A stretch of 64,000 nt of DNA from Collybia mongolica (lineage: Eukaryota > Basidiomycota > Agaricomycetes > Agaricales > Clitocybaceae), in contig JAAXNY010000001.1 in assembly GCA_013420905.1 (NCBI GenBank), forward strand, positions 7,688,001 through 7,752,000. Reading direction: 5' to 3'. Under the pieces are notes generated by a model. The model had not been told where the DNA came from and did no database searches. It worked only from the letters and a program-made list of their open reading frames with translations. The stretch's first letter is position 1. The number at the start of each line of letters is the position of its first letter. Of this stretch, positions 13,574-24,965 are shown piece after piece. The translations under genes were made by a program, and so were the position numbers.

Positions 13574-13964
13574 TGGATTCTGGAACCGCTGCTATAGAAG
13601 TTGCGATGCCTGCGTAGTGGTTGAGGCGGCCAAAGCACAGATACGATATAGAGTGGCGTTGGACAAGCGTGGCGGAGAGCAAAAGCGTCTTCGAGTCAAA
13701 AAGGCAGTGTCGATCCGAACTTTCCCACGATGAGCCTGGACCACTAAGAATCAAAAAAAAAAGCCGCCATGACGACCGACGACCATTATTTTATCGATTT
13801 ACGGGATTTAGGGTGAGGACGTAGCGAGATTTAATGTTGCATTGAATCGCTTTATTTACATAACATAACCACTGGACATCATCTTATTGAGAATATGGTT
13901 ATTTGACAATTGCATGCGCTCCCGGTCTAAATCCGACGAAAGCGCCTCCCTGAGGCATGAAGTC
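13574..13964. promoter_or_regulatory. Probable mex67 promoter region
   Basis: This 391 bp gap lies between the mex67 start and the 3' end of the next minus-strand gene, so the mex67 promoter should be here. No clear TATA box or other named element was seen. An ORF at 13524-13754 (-) overlaps the mex67 start in another frame and has no independent support. Confidence 0.4.
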
Positions 13965-16263
13965 CTACGATCCCTCCAGGTCTGAGTCCAAATCTGAGTC
14001 TTCCGGAAACAAGCACGGTCCTTGGTAAACCCCATTCACTTCTATCAATTGAGGAGAACCGAGTCCGTTGGTATAATTTGATTTAGATGATGCCGCCGGA
14101 ACCTCGCTTAGAATACCAGTCGCCGGGGCTTGCGGAGCTTCTCTCGAAGTGGTGGGCAGGAAACCTATATGACCGTCACAGCCACCCATGCCATGGATAG
14201 ATCTCGCGGGAGATGATTTGGTGGCTATATGTGAGAAGGCCGGCGGGGGGGCATCTGGACCCGAGGTAATTAGCGCCACCGGTGAAGGTCTCTGAGTATC
14301 ACCAGAGGCATGGTCTCTGTCCGACGTTTCAGCTCGGATGACCGAATTTCGAGAAGATAGCGCCGACGTTTTGTTGGACGTCGAACTGAAGTGACAGAGC
14401 TGACATATCGAATCTGAATTGGTGCCGTCAGTCCTAGAAATGTCGTCACTGAAAGTATGCGCCATTGCAGATGGAAAAGAAGCCAGCGAACAATCAGTCA
14501 GTTTGGTAAACACTTGATTATTGATCGCGAGTCCAGAAGTTGCCAACGAACTGTAGCCGCCAGTCAACCCGAACCCAGACGAAAAACAAGAACCTGAGGC
14601 CGAAAGTGAAGGGGACCCGACCGACGAAGAGTTCGAGGCGCGTGATGACACCATATCAATATTTATCTCAGGTGAAAGTGATTCGTAAAGCTCAAGTGAG
14701 GGTGTCAAACGGTCAGAATTATGAAACTTTAAAGGTGTGCTGTAGCTTGGGGGAGGAGACGAGGGCGGCAGAGATATCTCTCGTGTGGGGAGATTTTCAC
14801 TGTGGCCAGTTGACACCAGATCCCGCAATTCTATTCCCGGTTTAGTGACAGTTGCGCCGCGGTCAGGCGTATTGTGTGTTGCATCTGTAGTTTGCGAGGC
14901 TGGCGACAGGCCCAATATCACTCCAATTGTATGCCAGGGATCCTTGTGGTCGAAAAGGTTGTTCGAGGAAAATTTGTGAATGGCTCGTCCAGAAAGATTT
15001 TCAATGTTGGATGCTGGGAATCCGTCTACAGAAGGGCATGGTTGAACATATCTTCCACCATGGTAGGGGTCCGGTGTCCTGGGACTTGGGGGCTGGGCAT
15101 CCGCACGGGTTGGGGAAGAATAATATCCTCCGAAGGTCAAAACGGACGGGTGACAAAGAACGGTCTTAAACCCTGACGTGGATATCGTCATAGAAGCAAA
15201 GCTGCAACATTTAAATATGAATACCTTTCTTCGGTGACGAAGTTGCCTTTCCTTCATCAAAGCATTCATCGATACTGTCAAGGCCGGCTCCGAAATCAGA
15301 ATAGCATACATCGTCGTCATCTACGTCCAGTGACCAAAACCTTTCTTGAGTCACATCAAGGCAGGCCCGGTTGATGATAGGTTGGAAAGGGGAGGCGCAA
15401 GTATGAGAATTATTCTGAGAGTCCGCAATCATACCGGGTTCCTCTCTCAGTCTATCAATCCGCGTATCTTTTATGGTAGAGGTTCCACTTGCATAATGCG
15501 CATTTTTGACATCTCGAGAGAATGTTTTCTGCACAACGTGAGGCGGACAACAACCAATAACCAATTGTTTAGAAAGAGTACCTGTTTCTTATGTTGCCTC
15601 GTGCCAGGAGAGCGACTTTTTCCCAATTCTCGCCCCCCACAAGGCGCTGGGCGTTTATAGCCCGTGGGCGTTTCTAAAGCTCCGGGCAGCACACAACGTC
15701 CTGTGAGACCGGCCAAGTCGGGCAAAGCGAGGATTCGATCCATGGCTGCACGGAATAACAAGGCTGCATCAGACGAGACGAGAGACACTTTTATGGTCGA
15801 TGGTGGGAGATGGCCAGTAAAAACGTACGCTCAGAAGCATCAAGGGCTTCAATGACTTTGGATGATCGAGCACTATTTTTGGAGCTAGATGCTTGGTCGA
15901 ATAGCTTGCTAACCTTTCGGGAGTTCGGCGTGCGAGGAGAGAATTGGGTTGGACTCGGTATATACCCCAAAATGTCCTGCCGAGAGTCGATTCTCTGTCT
16001 TGCGTGGGCAAGTCCGATATCCGGTAGTCCTAGTTCTCGCGTTCCTGGGTGTCTTAAAGCACTGTAGCCATCCCTATTGCGAGCAAGACCTTGGGATAGC
16101 AAGTCTAGACGTCTTTTGCTGAAAAATCCCTTTTGAATCCTCCCAATAGTGTCTTTAGATCTGGCCTTCGCAGCATTTCTGGAATGATGTTCAGTGGAAT
16201 AGTGAAGTGACCTTGACGGACGGAAAAATACCTTTTCCCTCCCATATAATTAGCGCCTGGCAT
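13965..16263 (-). CDS. Basidiomycete hypothetical protein, Ser/Pro-rich, 691 aa, 5 exons
   Basis: Exons: 16263-16232, 16178-15829, 15763-15582, 15528-15225, 15172-13965, total 2076 nt with consistent phases. The chosen start (16263) gives MPGANYMGGKRNAAKARSKD, a compact basic N-terminus that joins in phase to the well-formed second exon. A longer upstream frame encoding a hydrophobic stretch (MAELEFASGVVVVLLFCWY at 16493) could not be joined in frame and was left out. Residues 11-125 are basic and helical (TIGRIQKGFFSKRRLDLLSQ). The rest is Ser/Thr/Pro-rich, with acidic runs such as SLDVDDDDVCYSDFGAG and the end SDLDSDLEGS. No domain was recognised. It may be a phosphorylated, largely disordered regulatory protein, which is inference. 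Confidence 0.72.
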
Positions 16264-16692
16264 GGTACGCGGAAACACAGGTGGGAAGGCGTAAGAGCTT
16301 GCCAGTACAACGGTTCGGGCGTGGTGTTGAGCATGCCCAATCCGGCGGTTTGCGGTAATGACAAAAAAAAACGGAATATACAAACCCTAAAAGTTGAGGC
16401 CTCTGAGTCGCTCTTGAACCTACGATAATAACACATGTACCAACAGAATAACAGCACGACTACCACGCCTGAGGCGAACTCTAACTCCGCCATAATGGCC
16501 TATAAAGACTGCGACTCCCACCAACTAATTGACCTTCCCACTGCCCACCTTATTCCAAGGTCAGTTGACAAATTCCCTTGTGCTGGAGTGCTTCTCAAGG
16601 TTTCTTGTTCACTCGGAATAAGGACCTTCTAAACACATCAGTCAGCAGGATTATCGGCCCCTGGGACCCTTAAAACGCGATTCTCTCATTCG
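16264..16692. promoter_or_regulatory. Divergent promoter region, hypothetical gene / carboxylesterase 1
   Basis: This 429 bp gap separates two divergent starts. A TATAAAG lies at 16501-16507, 192 nt upstream of the esterase ATG, which is farther than usual. The interval also contains a minus-strand ORF beginning at 16493 with a hydrophobic N-terminus, which may be 5' leader of the neighbouring gene or unrelated. Confidence 0.35.
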
Positions 16693-19151
16693 ATGTTAGA
16701 ATTCGCCGTCTTCGCAATGCTTTGGAAGCTGACATCCACTTTATTGTTGCTTCTGCATGCCCCTGGCTCCTATCCTATATCCACGGTCTCGTCTCGCCTT
16801 GATGTACCGCTGAGGACAGGAACCTTCCGTGGTGTGTCAACAACGACTGGGATCGAGAAGTGGCTTGGATTACCCTTCGCCCTGCCACCGACAGGATCCC
16901 TTCGCTTCAAAGCTCCGGTTCCTATCACCAGAACCTCAAGAGCAATCAAAGACGCTTCGAAATTTGGTAATGCATGTCCTCAACCTGCCGCAAATTTAGG
17001 AGCGCCGATTGGCGAAGACTGTCTCGTTCTAAATGTGCAGTCATTTGGTTTTTTCTTGCTCTTGATCCCTTCCAACGCTTGATGCGTCAACCAGATCTTC
17101 AGGCCCCAGGGCACAACTTCAAGGGATAAATTGCCCGTTTTATTCTGGATGCATGTACGTATTTTAATGCAATGCCTTGTGATAGCGTAAACGCGTCTTC
17201 TCTCACTGACAGGGTGGAGCATACACCCTTGGGTAGACGGAACGACTTACTTGATAGAATAGTATGACTGACCATACGTATAGTGCTGCCTCAGAGCCGG
17301 AGTACGACCCAACTCGTAATGGTTTTCCTGTAATATAGTGCAAAAAAGCGATATTTGACGCCGCTTCGAACAGGGATTATCCAAAGAAGTGTGGCTATCA
17401 ATAAGCCAATTGTATTCGTTTCAACGTGGGTTAAGGCAACTTACACATCATTAAAAGAAGTTTGTTCACTCCAACTATTGCAGGAATTATCGAGTGAACA
17501 CATTCGGTTTCGTACGGACATTCGTTGCCGTGTTTCATGACGATGAACCTGATATATCGCTTTCAGCTCTCAAGCGCAAGCGTTTCCCCGGAAGATTTGA
17601 ACGCTGGGTTACTTGATCAACGACAGGCGATGATTTTTGTTCAAGAAAATATCGCCGCATTCGGAGGAGACCCATCCAAGGTATAACTTCTGCGCTATGA
17701 ACTACCTCAACCTTCTTACTAATATTCTCTTTATAGGTTACGATCTGGGGGCAGGTAAGCTATGACATGCGGGGTTCTGTTCCCGAGCTCACAGATGTCC
17801 AGTCAGCAGGCGCAGGTAGCGTTGAATCTCATCTCGTATTTCCAGCCTCGCGAACTTTGTTCCGTGCCGGAATCGCCGACTCGTCTACGGGCCCATTGTA
17901 AGCTTGTCCCTTCCTTCCTTAGAAGAATGGGGTATTGATTATTCCACAATCCAATTTACAGCAAGGATTCACCGGTTGCAAGTAAATACGACATGCCCGG
18001 TAAACCCTTTGCTCGCCTCCTCGCCTCCACTGGGTGTCCTGCTGGGAGAAACTCGGTCGCATGTTTGCAAAGGGTGCCTTTCGAGGTCTGGCTATGCATC
18101 CATCTATCAGTGTTCTCCACCATTTTGACCGTGGTGCCCTCCAGACCCTATTGAACATAAGTAATATAATGATCACAAGCACATTAAACCACCAGCTTTG
18201 GCAGCCCGCAGTTGGTCCTCCGGGAAGCCTTGTCCCGGAAAGAGCATCAACCAGAATAGCACGTGGAGATTTCCTGCACCTCCCATACATCGGCGGTACC
18301 AATGTAAGGACATCCTTTGTCATGAACGTGTAGAAGAATCTAAAATATCTACTCTGATTTACAGGTAAACGAAGGCACCACTTTCTGCAGAACTCTCCGA
18401 GGGCTAAAGCTCTCCCCATCTGCGGAAGACGATGCATTCGAGAACTTTATTGGACACTCTATGATCGATAATTCCACTCTCACGGCGGACGTTGTGTCTG
18501 AGATGCAGCAACTATTCCCAGCGAACGATACTATGCTTGGAGCACCGTTCAATACAGGGGATTCCCTCTTTGACCGAGCAGAGGCCTGGTACACAGACAA
18601 TATGTTCCTGGCCGCTCGCCGCCTGTTCGTTGATAAGGCAGCACAGTTGCAGCCTACTTTTGCCTACTACTTTAGGGAATTCATCCCCGGAAATGATCCT
18701 TCCCTTGGCGGTGAGTGAAGTCTAACTGTGGGGCTATTGGGTCGTTGACTTCTCCATCACATACTTAGTTTCGCACGCATCTGAACTAGCTTTGTTGTTT
18801 GGCCCCATCCCCGCGGCAGCACAGGTGGAAACTGAGTTTGCCAACGAGATGCTCGATTTCTATCTCAATTTTGTCAATGACCTGAACCCTGGCGGTAATT
18901 CCATTTCTATCTTGACACCAGATGTTATTATTGATAACGATAACGGGATAGCGGCTTGGCCAACATATGATACCAAATCCAGGAAAGTTCTCCAGCTCAT
19001 TCGTGATAATATTACGGTCATCCCGGATGGTATGCGCTTCCTCTTCTCTTCTTTCAATTATTTCTCATACTTAGCATGTGCCACAGATTGGGATGTGGTC
19101 AAAACAGATTTCTTGAACTCGGCCAAGGTCCTTGGCGAGTTCGAAAAATAA
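16693..19151 (+). CDS. Secreted type-B carboxylesterase/lipase 1, 554 aa, 15 exons
   Basis: Alpha/beta-hydrolase of the carboxylesterase type-B family, expected to cleave esters outside the cell. Exons: 16693-17034, 17095-17154, 17213-17232, 17284-17321, 17374-17425, 17484-17511, 17567-17680, 17737-17754, 17803-17897, 17962-18085, 18145-18303, 18365-18710, 18769-18894, 18952-19029, 19087-19151 (1665 nt). The N-terminus has a hydrophobic signal segment ([15 protein letters not shown]). The oxyanion motif is HGGAY. The nucleophile elbow is GQSAGAGS with Ser225, and the likely acid is Glu353 in VNEGTTF. The likely catalytic histidine is His468 in [12 protein letters not shown]. Exons of only 18, 20 and 28 nt occur, and the 18-nt exon ends just before the codon for the nucleophile. 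The intron at 18895-18951 is inferred from the join NPGAAWPTYD. It converges on the first MFS gene with a 118 bp gap. Confidence 0.92.
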
Positions 19152-19269
19152 ATGAATACAGCCAATGTTACTACTAACACAATACTATACTTGCTCCTTG
19201 ATGCGCAGATGTAAAGCCCACCTGTTGTCTTCCCAGCTCGCAGCAAGATAGCTGAGCATCGTATGTCCT

Positions 19270-21106
19270 CTATTGCTTTTCAGATTTTAAATGTTCGGGT
19301 AGCAGTAGAGCAACACGTATTCCAAGGAGTGAAAACCCCATCAGAACAATGAAAACCATATTACCCCCTGCAAGTTGCTTTTGAAGGGAAATCGAGAAGA
19401 GGGACGAGGCCGCCGAAGGTGCAATGGATCTCATGAAACACCCTACAGCCTGTGCCATGCCATTTGTGGCCCCTAGAGAAGCCGCATTCGGTGCAGAATC
19501 GATAATTATAATCATTATCGATGCTAACAAATAATCAGCATTATTACTCAAAAGGGATAACAGATACGACGTACTATATCCCATGTAGTTCGTCAGCTGG
19601 AAGATGAGCTGGATAATCACGACTGTCCAAACCTTGACATCGACAGATCCAGACTGCCGGACAAAGTAACCCAACAAAGGGTATAATGAAATTGAGATCA
19701 GATAGTTGTATTGCGACCAGAGGTATATATTCTTAGGGCCAAATCGCCGGATCAACTTTCCGAGGAAAAGGATCTGCAAGGTTGTGTTGGTGACACCCCA
19801 AGCGCCCATGATGAACCCAATTCGATAAGGATCAAACCCGAGCCCACCGTTTTCCAACGAAGTGGAATATACAAGTGGACGGAGAACCTGACTGCTCATG
19901 TCGATGAAGCAGAGAAGCATATAAGTCCCGACAGATATCATGACCTCAGGTGTGAGAAGTGCGCGGAGGGGGGGAGGTTGCTCATAAGTGGAGGTCGGAG
20001 TTGCTGATTCCACGAAAGAGTAGTCGCCTGTTGTCCCATAATTGATGTCAGTACTGTGAGTCAAGAGGGCCGTGTTCGAATCAGGGTCTGATGTTGCGCC
20101 GTTTCTAATTAGTTTCCTGGATCCTCGTCCTGCAACAGCGGAAGGTAGGGTCTAAGAAATAGTAAGTAACAGTATTTTGTAAAGCCAACAATAGAACATG
20201 CCTCCTTCAAACCTATAAAAGCAATGACTCCAGCGAGGAAGGCAAGGAATGCAGCTGCAGCACAAGGAAGGAAATAAGGATAGGTTTGGAAGAGTACTAT
20301 CTTGCCAAAGGTACCAGGCCATGTGATCGCGGGACGCGATAACAGGCCGCCCATAATTGGTCTGGCATTCGAAAGTATAAGTAAGATTCATGAAAATTGC
20401 CCAACAATCCCACCCCATAGTTGCGCCAACGCCCCACATCATCGATACATACGAGAAAGCATCTCCAATGTTGGTGGCATCGGTGATCTGCGAGTTGAAA
20501 CTAGACTCAAAACACAGCCTGTGTATGACAATTCAAAACCCCCCATTTACCTCGGCGATAACACTCTTAGATACACCTGACTTCACAATCAGCGATCTGT
20601 CACCCCGCCATGTGACTCATCCTCACCAATGTTGCCGTTAAAAACACCCTGGATGCACCTTGAAACGACTAGCACCCAGAACGTGTTCGTCAGTCCGAAG
20701 CTAATCATGGCGAGCGACAGCCCAAAGGGCCCTAGTAGAAGAACAGGCCTTCGCCCTAACCTGTCCGACAACCGGCCCCATTGGAAGACGGTCAGAGCTT
20801 CAGTAACGAAGAAAGTTGATTCCTAACATAGATTAAGCATCGATACCTCTGGCCATGACACAACTCAGCACTCACAATTATTCCTGCATAATAGCCAGTC
20901 TTTCGCTCATCGCCCTTGGTCACCCCGGTCTCTCGAACAAACTGATTGATAAAAGGATAAATGACTGTCGCAGTAATTGGCTCTGCAAATTGGATCAAAA
21001 ATACGATAAACATCTGGTATTTAGGCAGGGGGGTCCGTTTTGTGTGTGTCGACTCCTTTTTGTGTGATTCGCATGTTATTTCTTCCATCGTGGCTGTTTC
21101 GGGCAT
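19270..21106 (-). CDS. MFS transporter 1 (DHA1/ZIFL-like), 505 aa, 7 exons
   Basis: Polytopic major facilitator superfamily membrane protein. Exons: 21106-20876, 20822-20627, 20576-20551, 20487-20414, 20361-20202, 20151-19575, 19523-19270 (1518 nt). The start region reads TPLPKYQMFIVFLIQFAEPI. Motif A appears as GRLSDRLGRRPV. The TM5 motif is GATMGPIMGG, followed by a central hydrophilic loop and further helices (LLCFIDMSSQVLRPLVYS, DSAPNAASLGATNGMAQAVG). The 12-helix fold and proton-coupled transport are family knowledge; the substrate is unknown. The intron after GLKE starts with GC (20201-20200) where the paralogue at 23110-24965 has GT. It is head-to-head with that paralogue across 2.0 kb. 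Confidence 0.92.
20155..20201 (-). other. GC-AG intron in MFS transporter 1 (core; acceptor at 20154-20152)
   Basis: After codons AAG GAG the minus strand reads GCATGT, and the intron ends TTCTTAG at 20152. Removing 20201-20152 joins GLKE to TLPSAVAG in phase, exactly as the paralogous gene joins GLKE to TLPSAVAR using GTCTGT. No in-frame GT alternative nearby gives this protein. Confidence 0.75.
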
Positions 21107-21152
21107 TTTGAGGTCAAGGAAGTGGGTTGTCGAAAAAATTAAAACAGCAAGG

Positions 21153-21160
21153 CTTTATAG
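21153..21160 (-). promoter_or_regulatory. Candidate TATA box for MFS transporter 1
   Basis: CTATAAAG on the minus strand, about 47 nt upstream of the ATG at 21106. Position and sequence fit a core promoter, but there is no transcript evidence. Confidence 0.35.
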
Positions 21161-23004
21161 ACTTCATACTCGTGAGCCGTAAACCAGATTGACATCGAAC
21201 CCCCATACCAGACAGGAAGGTGAAGGCTGCATCATGTGTGTGGTGGCGTGGCTTTCAAGTCCGGATTCGCGGATCGAAAAATTCTGCAGGTTTCTTTCTG
21301 ATCAAGTAGATTTACGTAAATACTCTACATCTCGACCACAATGATCAACTTCTTCATATTGGCTGGCTATATACGCTCCGGCCATTAAATGAGTCAATGT
21401 TCTGCAACCCCTTCGTGACAACAATAAGGCTAGGGTTGGCTGCCAACGGCGTGCGCACACGGGTTCTGAAACCGTTATATTCGTACCTAGCCTTGTAACC
21501 TAGTGAGAAATTCACCTTTGTCTGCAATGATACATATCCCCTGGTATTTAACGGCGGATCAGCGCTGATTGGTTTCCCTGCAAAATTTCCTGCCTTAATT
21601 TACCCCTAGAAAAGTGAACCATGCACTGGTGGAGGTAAGACGCCCGCCGTAGCACATGGTTTCTTCTTCCAGAACATCTAGGCGGCCGTTGAGTGCAAAA
21701 TGGGTAGGGAGTACTCGGCGATGAGGGTAGGACGGAGTTATACCCCAACACCCGAGTTGCAACTTTGGGAAGGTAAATCGTCGTGTGAGGTGGACCTGTG
21801 CAGGACAAATGAGGGAAAAAATATCAATTACTTGGTGAAGGAGAGGGAAGTTACTGAACTGACCTCGTAATGCCTCGCCTTCAATCCCCTACTTTGCCCT
21901 CTTGAACTCGCCACTGCGTATTGAGAGTTGTGACTGTACAAGTGCGTTGGCAAGTAGGCCAGAGCAAGCTAAAGCATGCGTAAGGAACGATGTCGATGAG
22001 GATGAGGGTTTGAATTCACTCGTCTCCACCGTGAGTACACACGTCTTGATTGCTAAACTTCATTAATTGATAGACACCAGAAGGATCGAAGGCAAGTATA
22101 AGGCCACAGTTTGGACGCAGTGATTTTCCTATCCAGTGAGGATCGATATTCTACCCATCATCAGTAGTTGCGTATCGACCTCTCCGTAACACACGTTATT
22201 AATATCTCGAGTTCATCAAATGGAGGTTTTCGAGAAACATAGTGAGGCCGACGAGGCTGTTTGTTTGGATTATGATAAATTTGGGTAATTCGCGGTCATC
22301 AGTCACATAGGGTCCATTGTGGGTCGATATCCTGTCGGCCACTGAACCTGAGGATGAAGATGAATGGAGGAATTTGGATGCCTATTTCTCCTTCCCCACC
22401 AAGGGAGGTATTCAATGGACAAAGGCAAACCGACATCTGGACAGAGCCTCCGTAAATCTCTAGAATGGGTGGTTGGCGACTGTTGAGCAAGGCACAGCTG
22501 TCCCATTCGGGTGAGCAAAGTTTAAACCGTAAGCATAACCAGCCTGGAAGAATGTTGTCCCTTAGACATCCACGAGCACTGGCATCGCACCGAGCCCCGT
22601 CTTGATATAATTCTCGACATCCTGTAGGATGTGCTTGCACGAGTACAAATACGTCAATGATGCTGAAGGTGTGCGGATAAACCGGTACTGAATCCTTGTT
22701 ACTCTCCCAGGTGTAGCCGTAGCTATCAGGGCTAGTTGTGAGTATCATGCGAAACTCCAAGCGTACCAGGAGAAAACAGAGGGAGTCAAGTTGAACGCGT
22801 TGGTGACGACTGCATGGGTGATTCAAACTGTTCAGTTGATACAGCGGTGGCTGTGGTGTTTTGTACGGCGTTGTTAGGACTGGAGTCAGTATGGGACGGA
22901 GCCCGGACCGCGCGGCATGAATGTGGTTCGCGCAAATTTATAGCAGGTATGTGTAAGCTGGAGTCAGGTTTCCCGGTTTCCCAACTTTCCGACTTTCTTG
23001 GTCG

Positions 23005-23010
23005 ATATAA
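23005..23010 (+). promoter_or_regulatory. Candidate TATA box for MFS transporter 2
   Basis: ATATAA about 100 nt upstream of the ATG at 23110, followed by a pyrimidine-rich leader (CTTCACTTCTTTTCTTCCCTC is split here only by position 23085-23106). Such CT-rich leaders often mark fungal transcription starts. Confidence 0.35.
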
Positions 23011-23109
23011 GGATCTATCTCATTTCGGTTTATGACTCACGACTATAAGGCCAACTTGTCTTGCTGATCCAACTTTTCTTAAAGCCTCACTTCTTTTCTT
23101 CCCTCTAAA

Positions 23110-24965
23110 ATGCACGAAACAGAAACGACCGGTGAAATACACCATGAAGCACGCGAAGACGATTTAACAACGACAAAACGAACACCACTGCCCGCTTTCC
23201 AACTATTCATCGTCTATCTAATTCAATTTGCGGAACCAATCACTGCGACAGTCATATACCCTTTCATTAATCAGTTCGTTCAGGAGACGGGGGTGACCCA
23301 GGGTGATGAGCGGAGGACTGGATACTATGCGGGAATCATTGTAAGTAGATTGCTCGATGCTGTAAATGTGTTAAGGCCCAACCGATGTTAGGAATCAACC
23401 TTCTTCATTACCGAGGCCCTCACCGTCTTCCAATGGGGCTGGTTGTCAGACCGCCTGGGACGAAGGCCTGTTCTTTTGCTAGGGCCGCTTGGGCTCTCAA
23501 TCGGTATGCTCACTTTTGGGTTCACAAACACCTTTTGGGTGCTAGTTGTTTCCCGATGCGTTCAAGGGATTTTCAATGGCAACATCAGTAAGGATGAGTC
23601 ACATTTGTAAGATAGCCAGCTTCTGATCACGTATTATCAGGCGTATCGAAAAGCGTCATTGCAGAGGTATTCGAAAAGTGGTGTATCAGTATTAGCTTGC
23701 TGAACATACTCTATGCTTGCAGATCACTGATGCCACGAACATCGGAGACGCTTTTGCGTACATATCAATGATGTGGAGTATTGGTTCAACTATAGGGTGC
23801 AATTTCGTTCATCAAATCTTATGATTAAAAAACTCACACTTCGCACCAGGCCAATCTTGGGTGGCTTGCTGTCACGCCCCGCAACTACTTGGCCCGATAC
23901 TTTCGGGACGATCATACTCTTCCAAAAATATCCATATCTCCTTCCTTGTGCTGTAGCAGCTTCCCTCGCTTTCCTTGCTGGGGCGATCGCCTTCTTGGGA
24001 TTAAAAGAGGTCTGTGGTCCCATACGCTATAGACATACAGAATATATCTTAACCACTTCCCAGACTCTGCCCTCTGCAGTCGCGAGACTAGAATCAAAGA
24101 AGCACACAGACTTACACACAAAATTAGATTCAGACCCCACTACAGGCCTCCTATCACACAGTCGGGACGCTAATTATGGCGCAACTAGGGTGGATAACGA
24201 CTACTCTCCTGTTGAATCAGGCACAGCGACCCCAAGCTCCACTATTGAGAAGCCTCCTCCCTTCAGCGCACTTCTCGTACCCGAAGTTATCATATCTGTT
24301 GGGACTTACATGCTCCTCTGTTTCATCGACATGAGCGCTCAAGTCCTCCGGCCCCTTGTCTATTCCACCTCGATCGCAAATGGCGGACTCGGGTTCGACC
24401 CTTACAGGATTGGTTCTATTATGGGCATATGGGGTGTGATCAACGTAATCCTACAAATACTCTTTCTTGGAAAGGTAATCCGGCAGTACGGTCCTAGGAA
24501 CATGCACATTCTCTCGGAGTTCAGTCACCTGGCTTCAACTGCATTATACCCGTTATTGGGATACCTTGTTCGGCAATCTGGGACTGTCGATGCGAAGGTC
24601 TGGACAGTCATAATCATCCAACTCATTTTCCAGATAACAAACAATATGGCTTACAGTACGTCGGTTCAGCCTCCGCCTATATCGTACGCAACAATGCTAA
24701 CGTCGTTTCAGCATCGATAATGATTTTAATCATTGATTCTGCACCGAACAGAGCGTCTCTGGGGGCCACAAATGGCATGGCACAGGCCGTGGGGTGTTTC
24801 ATGAGATCCATCGCGCCTTCCGCGGCCTCGTCTCTGTTCTCGATTTCGCTTCAGAAGCAACTTGCGGGAGGTAATATGGTCTTCTTCGTTTTGATGGGCG
24901 TTTCCCTCCTTGGAATACGTGCGGCTCTACTGCTACCCAAACAATTAAAGAACGAGAAGCATTAG
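23110..24965 (+). CDS. MFS transporter 2 (DHA1/ZIFL-like), 510 aa, 7 exons
   Basis: Close paralogue of MFS 1. Exons: 23110-23340, 23392-23587, 23641-23666, 23723-23796, 23850-24009, 24064-24655, 24712-24965 (1533 nt). Exon lengths 231, 196, 26, 74, 160 and 254 are identical to MFS 1. Only exon 6 differs (592 versus 577), because of indels in the central loop. It keeps motif A (DRLGRRPV), the TM5 region (GSTIGPILGG) and the signature helices LCFIDMSAQVLRPLVYSTS and DSAPNRASLGATNGMAQAVG. It should be a plasma-membrane or vacuolar transporter of unknown substrate. All introns are GT-AG. Identical phases and spacing point to a segmental duplication with inversion. Confidence 0.92.

Larger units (their letters stand above)
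21107..23109. promoter_or_regulatory. Shared 2 kb divergent promoter region of MFS 1 and MFS 2
   Basis: The two head-to-head transporter genes share this interval. TATA-like boxes sit at 21153-21160 (minus, CTATAAAG, about 47 nt before the MFS 1 ATG) and 23005-23010 (plus, ATATAA, about 100 nt before the MFS 2 ATG). Between them, minus-strand frames at 22300-22830 show suggestive but broken coding character and are treated under findings. No intact third gene is supported. Confidence 0.45.

Noticed and set aside
16264..16493. Minus-strand start at 16493 with a strongly hydrophobic N-terminus (possible membrane anchor of the 691 aa gene)
   Set aside because: No GT-AG intron joins it in phase to the rest; ATG 16263 gives a clean model. 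Kept only as a note.
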